NCBI GenBank assembly: GCA_037013685.1
Contig: CM072887.1
Location: 92,772,347 to 92,836,346 of the forward strand
DNA from: Acridotheres tristis
Taxonomy: Eukaryota > Chordata > Aves > Passeriformes > Sturnidae
Length of the DNA: 64,000 nt
Direction: 5' to 3'
Part shown: in pieces, positions 60,901-64,000 of the stretch
Numbering within the stretch: position 1 is the first letter of the stretch
How the letters are laid out: the number at the start of each line of letters is the position of its first letter
Notes under the pieces: model-generated
Databases searched by the model: none
What the model was told of the DNA's origin: nothing
Seen by the model: the letters and a program-made list of their open reading frames with translations, nothing else
Made by a program: the position numbers and the translations under genes

Positions 60901-63499
60901 TGTTTCAGAACAGATTAAGGAAGATTTAATACAGAAACTGCAGAAATAGAGAGTAGGGATTTATCTTCTGTTGCCTTCGAAGTACTGTCATAAGTACCTT
61001 GTACAATTGTCCTCTTCATCCTGTGGAAAACTACCCACCCAGTGAAAGCACCTTCTCTGATGTAATTTTTTGTGTAATTATGATAATCATGTATTTTAGC
61101 TTTTTTTCAAATTCAGTACTACAAGAATGGTTTGTGTAAAAGAGAATTAATAAATCGGTCGTGTCCTACCATCATATACAGTGATATTCTAAGTTCAAGT
61201 GAAGTATAAAAAAAACTATATATTTGTATATAAAATAAAGTTATTATTTTAGTTAATGGTAGATTGCTGTATTAAATTCTCTAAGCTGTTATTTTTCATG
61301 CACAAACCAGAGAGGTTTTAATCATTTTCACTTTTATTCATGCTGAGGCAAAAATTGATTTTGGTATGACTCATACTATGCATTTGCCTTAAATATGAAA
61401 TTGAAATTAGAAGAAGGTTGTATTAAATACTGTTTTACAACCGGATAAATTTGAGGATTACTACCTCTCTGTGGGTTTCAGACAGAGAAAATGAGATTTC
61501 CCTTCTGTAAATAAAGGAAAATGTTTCACTAATAATTTAATAATTGTTATATACATTTTTTAAATGTAAAATGATTTTTATCTGTGTAGTTTCATCCAAT
61601 GTTGACTACTTGAACACTCTGCTACACTTCTCAAAATGTATCTAAATTTTTACATCCTCAATTTCATCCCCAAAAGTACTAGTTTTAGTAATTTTGAGGA
61701 GTACCTTCAGTTCCCTGGAGTTGGCTCAATTAAAGCTTTTTTTTTTTTAATATCTGACTCAGTGGTAGGGCTTAAAAGCACAAACCAAATGGTAACCTTG
61801 GTTTTAGGGCTGCATTTGCAACTGTATTAGTGTTGGTCATAGGGTAATAACTGTCACACTGACAAGTGTTCCTAGTTTATTCTTCCACTTGTCTGTACAA
61901 CAAAGAAATCTGTGCCCTCATATTTTCACAGGGGCAAGTGTTCAGCTGTGTAGAGCAATCAGAAGCAGCTTGTAGAAGTCCTGATTAGATTTGCCAGGAA
62001 AACAGAGCTATTTCCACTGCAAAAATATTTTCATAGGTCAGAGGCACAGCATGAATACAGCAAATATTTTTACAGTGAAAATAAACAAGTCTGCATTGGT
62101 TTTCATCATTAACTCTTTCTTTTCATATGCACTCCTGATACATCTCACCTCTTCAGTTCTCTTTGTGTGTAATGTTTCACTTATAGCTTTCTTCTGATGA
62201 TAATTTCTGTCTGTGTTTTCTTACTCCCTGTTATGGGAACTTAATCAGTATCTATTTGCTGTTTGCACAAAAAAAATAGTGGCTGTTTTGCCATCTAAAC
62301 TTTTTTTAATATGTAAATATTTTTTACAAGTTAAAACTCTGACTTACAGGATAATGTATTTTGCCTTTTGGCTGTTTACTTGCTTACTCCCTTCTCTACC
62401 CCATCCTTTGTACGGATGTGTGCCAGAAAACCTGTTCTGAACGATCTTCCCAAGTTTCTTGGTTATGATGCTTCGCACAGGACTATGCATAAAAGGCAGT
62501 CTTAAAGTGAATGCTAATATTTATTCCATTTCTTCATCCTTATTATGGACACCTGGTTCAGATACCTTATATACCAGCATTGTGGCAATGGTCTGGGAAG
62601 ATTTTACTCTAAACTAAGGCTTAAACGTAAGCTGAAATAAAATGACAACTGTAACCATCCTTATAACAAGAAGATGACATTAGTATTTAAGTTAGTGGTT
62701 TATCTGCTGTGTTTGCCTACATGACTGTGAACTCAGATCTCTGAATTTAATTGCTATTCATGTTTGGGAGTCAGTAAATTACAAGAAAGAAAAAGGTGGT
62801 AGGAAGATGTACAATAGATCCCAGATTTTTTTCACATCATACTACAAATTTTGTGAATTTACATGGTCTAAAATACTGTAGATGCATTTGTTTTTAAGAG
62901 ATTGTAACTCATACCATCGTACTTAAGTTTTAAGTTTCACTTAGTATCTTTTCTTGTGCAGTGGCAGATTGCTAGATTGGAAATATTGCAATTGGTTCAA
63001 GATTACCTGCATTTCTGTTGTCCTATCAATAAAGTAATTTTTCTATTTTATTTTTAACTCTTTTATTGCATGGTTCCCATGATTGGAAATTGCTTTAGTT
63101 TTAATAGTTGAAAAGTACTAGAAATGTAGCTTTTAATGATGTTATAAGTTGATGCATGAAATGTAAAAGAAAAAAATAGAAAAGGTTGGTTATATAGCTG
63201 ATGCAGGTTTTTGGGGTTTTTTTGGTGGAATACTTGCAGGAATGGATAAATAATCGCAGTAGAGTATATTTAAAAGATTGTAAATTATTGTAAAATTTGA
63301 TGCAGGCGCAATTCTATTCTTTCCACCTGTGTCTTTTTTAATAAATTAAAGCTACAGAATTTGAAAACACTTTTTTTTTTCTCCTTTTTAGTAATCTAAT
63401 GCAGTCTGTAGGCTAAAGCACCTGTTTTTATTTCTAGATTACTAAAGAGGATTTCCAGACCTTTGATCATATACTTTGTATGGATGAGAGCAATCTAAG
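48953..63499 (+). CDS. ACP1: ACP1, low-molecular-weight protein tyrosine phosphatase (5' part, cut by window end)
   Basis: Exons 1, 2, 3a or 3b, and 4 join in frame to give residues 1-97 and the first two bases of codon 98. The human protein has 158 residues. The P-loop CX5R(S) spans exons 1 and 2, with Cys13 as nucleophile and Arg19: VCLG|NICRS. The enzyme is a cytosolic Cys-based phosphatase (EC 3.1.3.48, also 3.1.3.2). Exons 3a and 3b are alternatives that change the substrate-specificity loop, giving the fast (IF1) and slow (IF2) isozymes. The final exons, with the general-acid Asp of the DPYYG motif, lie beyond position 64000. The start was chosen because [15 protein letters not shown] matches vertebrate ACP1 in length and sequence. 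Confidence 0.96.
49275..49468 (+). mobile_element. CR1 3' fragment at the start of ACP1 intron 1
   Basis: GCAGAGCACTGGAACAGGTT through ATTGGACTAGATAATGTTC to the tail GTTCTGTGATTCTGTGA at 49468. It is sense to ACP1, starts only 280 bp after exon 1 and touches the edge of the CpG island. Confidence 0.88.
50976..51657 (-). mobile_element. CR1 LINE fragment, antisense half of a head-to-head pair
   Basis: The reversed tail near 50980 is followed by the reversed 3' UTR and ORF2 end. It meets a sense CR1 at about 51657. The minus frame around 51223-51435 shows the LVKGLEHKS block that also appears in sense in the neighbouring copy. Confidence 0.85.
51658..53078 (+). mobile_element. CR1 LINE, 1.4 kb including reverse-transcriptase remains
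   Basis: Sense CR1 with recognisable RT pieces: [18 protein letters not shown] near 51695, [13 protein letters not shown] near 52029 and the [20 protein letters not shown] block at 52172-52231. The F-A-D-D box that should follow is degraded (QFTGSTKLG), and frameshifts and stops break the frame. The 3' end TTCTATGATTTTGTGA is at about 53075. It is a dead copy. Confidence 0.9.
57800..58540 (-). mobile_element. CR1 LINE, antisense, next to ACP1 exon 2
   Basis: The reversed tail starts near 57800 (AGAATCCTAGAATGATTTGG). The body continues through the reversed 3' UTR and ORF2 end, to CCAGGTGCAGCAGTCTGGGT near 58520. It ends about 115 nt before the ACP1 exon 2 acceptor. An A14 run sits inside it at 58004-58017. 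Confidence 0.88.
58653..58726 (+). CDS. ACP1: ACP1 exon 2 (residues 15-39)
   Basis: This 74-nt exon has acceptor TTTCCATAG and donor AAG|GTAAGC. It encodes [18 protein letters not shown] and then DEKLEHK. NICRS completes the phosphate-binding loop with Arg19. It is followed by a 103-nt intron. A CR1 fragment ends about 115 nt upstream of the acceptor. Confidence 0.96.
58830..58943 (+). CDS. ACP1: ACP1 exon 3a, fast-type isozyme (residues 40-77)
   Basis: This 114-nt exon has acceptor TTCTGTAG and donor CAG|GTACTG. It reads [19 protein letters not shown], then [19 protein letters not shown]. The [11 protein letters not shown] and PPDYRG blocks match mammalian IF1 (isozyme A/fast). The Tyr in AYEIG and the residue after it line the active-site crevice. 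It is used instead of 3b, not with it. Confidence 0.95.
58944..58998 (+). other. ACP1: 55-nt spacer between ACP1 exons 3a and 3b
   Basis: It begins with donor GTACTG and ends with TGTTACAG. A candidate branch point TTAAT, with A at 58957, sits only about 13 nt from the 3a donor and 42 nt from the 3b acceptor. That is too close for the donor and branch point to be used together. Confidence 0.85.
58999..59112 (+). CDS. ACP1: ACP1 exon 3b, slow-type isozyme (alternative residues 40-77)
   Basis: This 114-nt exon has acceptor TTGTTACAG and donor CAG|GTAGAA. It reads [19 protein letters not shown], then [19 protein letters not shown]. The VSDWNVGR and [14 protein letters not shown] blocks match mammalian IF2 (isozyme B/slow), with Trp in place of the IF1 Tyr. 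Phase and length equal 3a, so either exon keeps the frame; including both would add 38 residues. The first 20 nt are nearly identical to 3a. Confidence 0.95.
59113..63437 (+). other. ACP1: ACP1 intron between exons 3b and 4
   Basis: A 4.3-kb AT-rich intron with no transposon or exon that I can recognise. Some conserved non-coding function is possible but nothing in the sequence shows it. Confidence 0.8.
63438..63499 (+). CDS. ACP1: ACP1 exon 4 (residues 78-97 and part of 98)
   Basis: This 62-nt exon has acceptor TTTCTAG and donor CTAAG|GTACTG. It encodes [20 protein letters not shown] plus AG of an Arg codon. The [11 protein letters not shown] segment is the conserved central strand and loop of the phosphatase fold. 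The remaining exons are outside the window. Confidence 0.95.
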
Positions 63500-64000
63500 G
63501 TACTGTATGAAGAAATTGAACAAATTTATATGGATTACTTGCAGTGATGTCTCATAAGTCACTTTGAAGACAGATGTCACATTTTACTGCTTAGCTTGTG
63601 TTGGGGTTTCTTTGTTTGGGATTTTGGTTTTTTTTACACGTATATGAATGATGTGCTAATGGATGGATTCTTCCTTTCTAATAAGTTTAATGAGCCAGAA
63701 CTCATTGGTTTATTTGTGTGATACGTGCTACTCAAGGATTAAGGATATGGAAATTTAGTTACTTTGTGCTATATACAGCTAATGCCTGTATAATTGAGAA
63801 TGAGGATGTACTTACTGTCTTGATTCAAGTGATCAGTTTTTCTAATTGTATGGCATTTAAAGGACTAACTGGGAACTTGGAAGGGATTAAACATGGTGTG
63901 GTTTTTTTTTACTTTTTTTATAGAAAGAGAGGGAACTCTGAAATAAGCAAGGTTGGTAGCTTGGGGAAGTTTTGTTTTATTGTTAGCTGTGCTCCAGTTA
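63500..64000 (+). other. ACP1: Start of ACP1 intron after exon 4
   Basis: Donor GTACTG followed by AT-rich sequence to the window edge. The exons for residues 98-158 are not in this window. Confidence 0.85.

Noticed and set aside
1..64000. CRISPR arrays, bacterial operons, tRNA or rRNA genes
   Set aside because: None seen. The window is vertebrate nuclear DNA, and no cloverleaf or rRNA block was recognised by eye.

Overview
This window is nuclear DNA from a bird. Three things show this: vertebrate multi-exon genes with GT-AG introns, dense CR1 LINE fragments ending in the ATTCTGTG-type tail, and avian ERVL-type LTRs. The species cannot be fixed from sequence alone. Base composition is AT-rich except for one CpG island near 48.3-49.2 kb. 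Most open frames over 60 codons are chance frames or antisense copies of CR1.

Two real genes are present, arranged head to head around the CpG island. SH3YL1 is on the minus strand. Its coding exons 2-10 could all be placed (35459 down to 4905) and give a complete 341-residue protein: an N-terminal SYLF lipid-binding domain, a proline-rich linker and a C-terminal SH3 domain. The A of its start codon comes from a non-coding first exon in the island and the TG from exon 2, so the ATG is formed by splicing. ACP1 is on the plus strand (low-molecular-weight protein tyrosine phosphatase). It starts at 48953 and runs off the right edge. Exons 1, 2, 3a, 3b and 4 are present, including two 114-nt mutually exclusive exons that make the fast-type and slow-type isozymes. 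The last exons lie outside the window.

Layout: 1-4.5 kb is the 3' flank of SH3YL1, with one CR1 inserted into another. The 3' UTR and SH3 exon lie at 4.5-5.1 kb. A 20.7-kb last intron (5.1-25.8 kb) holds an ERVL-type LTR, a CR1 relic and an unexplained cluster of protein-like open frames near 24-25 kb. The remaining SH3YL1 coding exons lie at 25.8-35.5 kb, with LTRs close to exon 6 on both sides. A 13.1-kb first intron follows (35.5-48.6 kb). The shared promoter is at 48.3-49.2 kb. ACP1 intron 1 (49.0-58.7 kb) holds a head-to-head CR1 pair. ACP1 exons 2 to 4 lie at 58.65-63.5 kb.

Points most worth a second look: the 55-nt spacer that should force mutual exclusion of ACP1 exons 3a and 3b; the near-identity of the first 20 nt of those exons, which suggests gene conversion; a triplicated 22-bp repeat that carries three equivalent 5' splice sites for SH3YL1 exon 1; and a strong potential G-quadruplex in the shared promoter. 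All alignments were made by eye against remembered family sequences. No database search was run.
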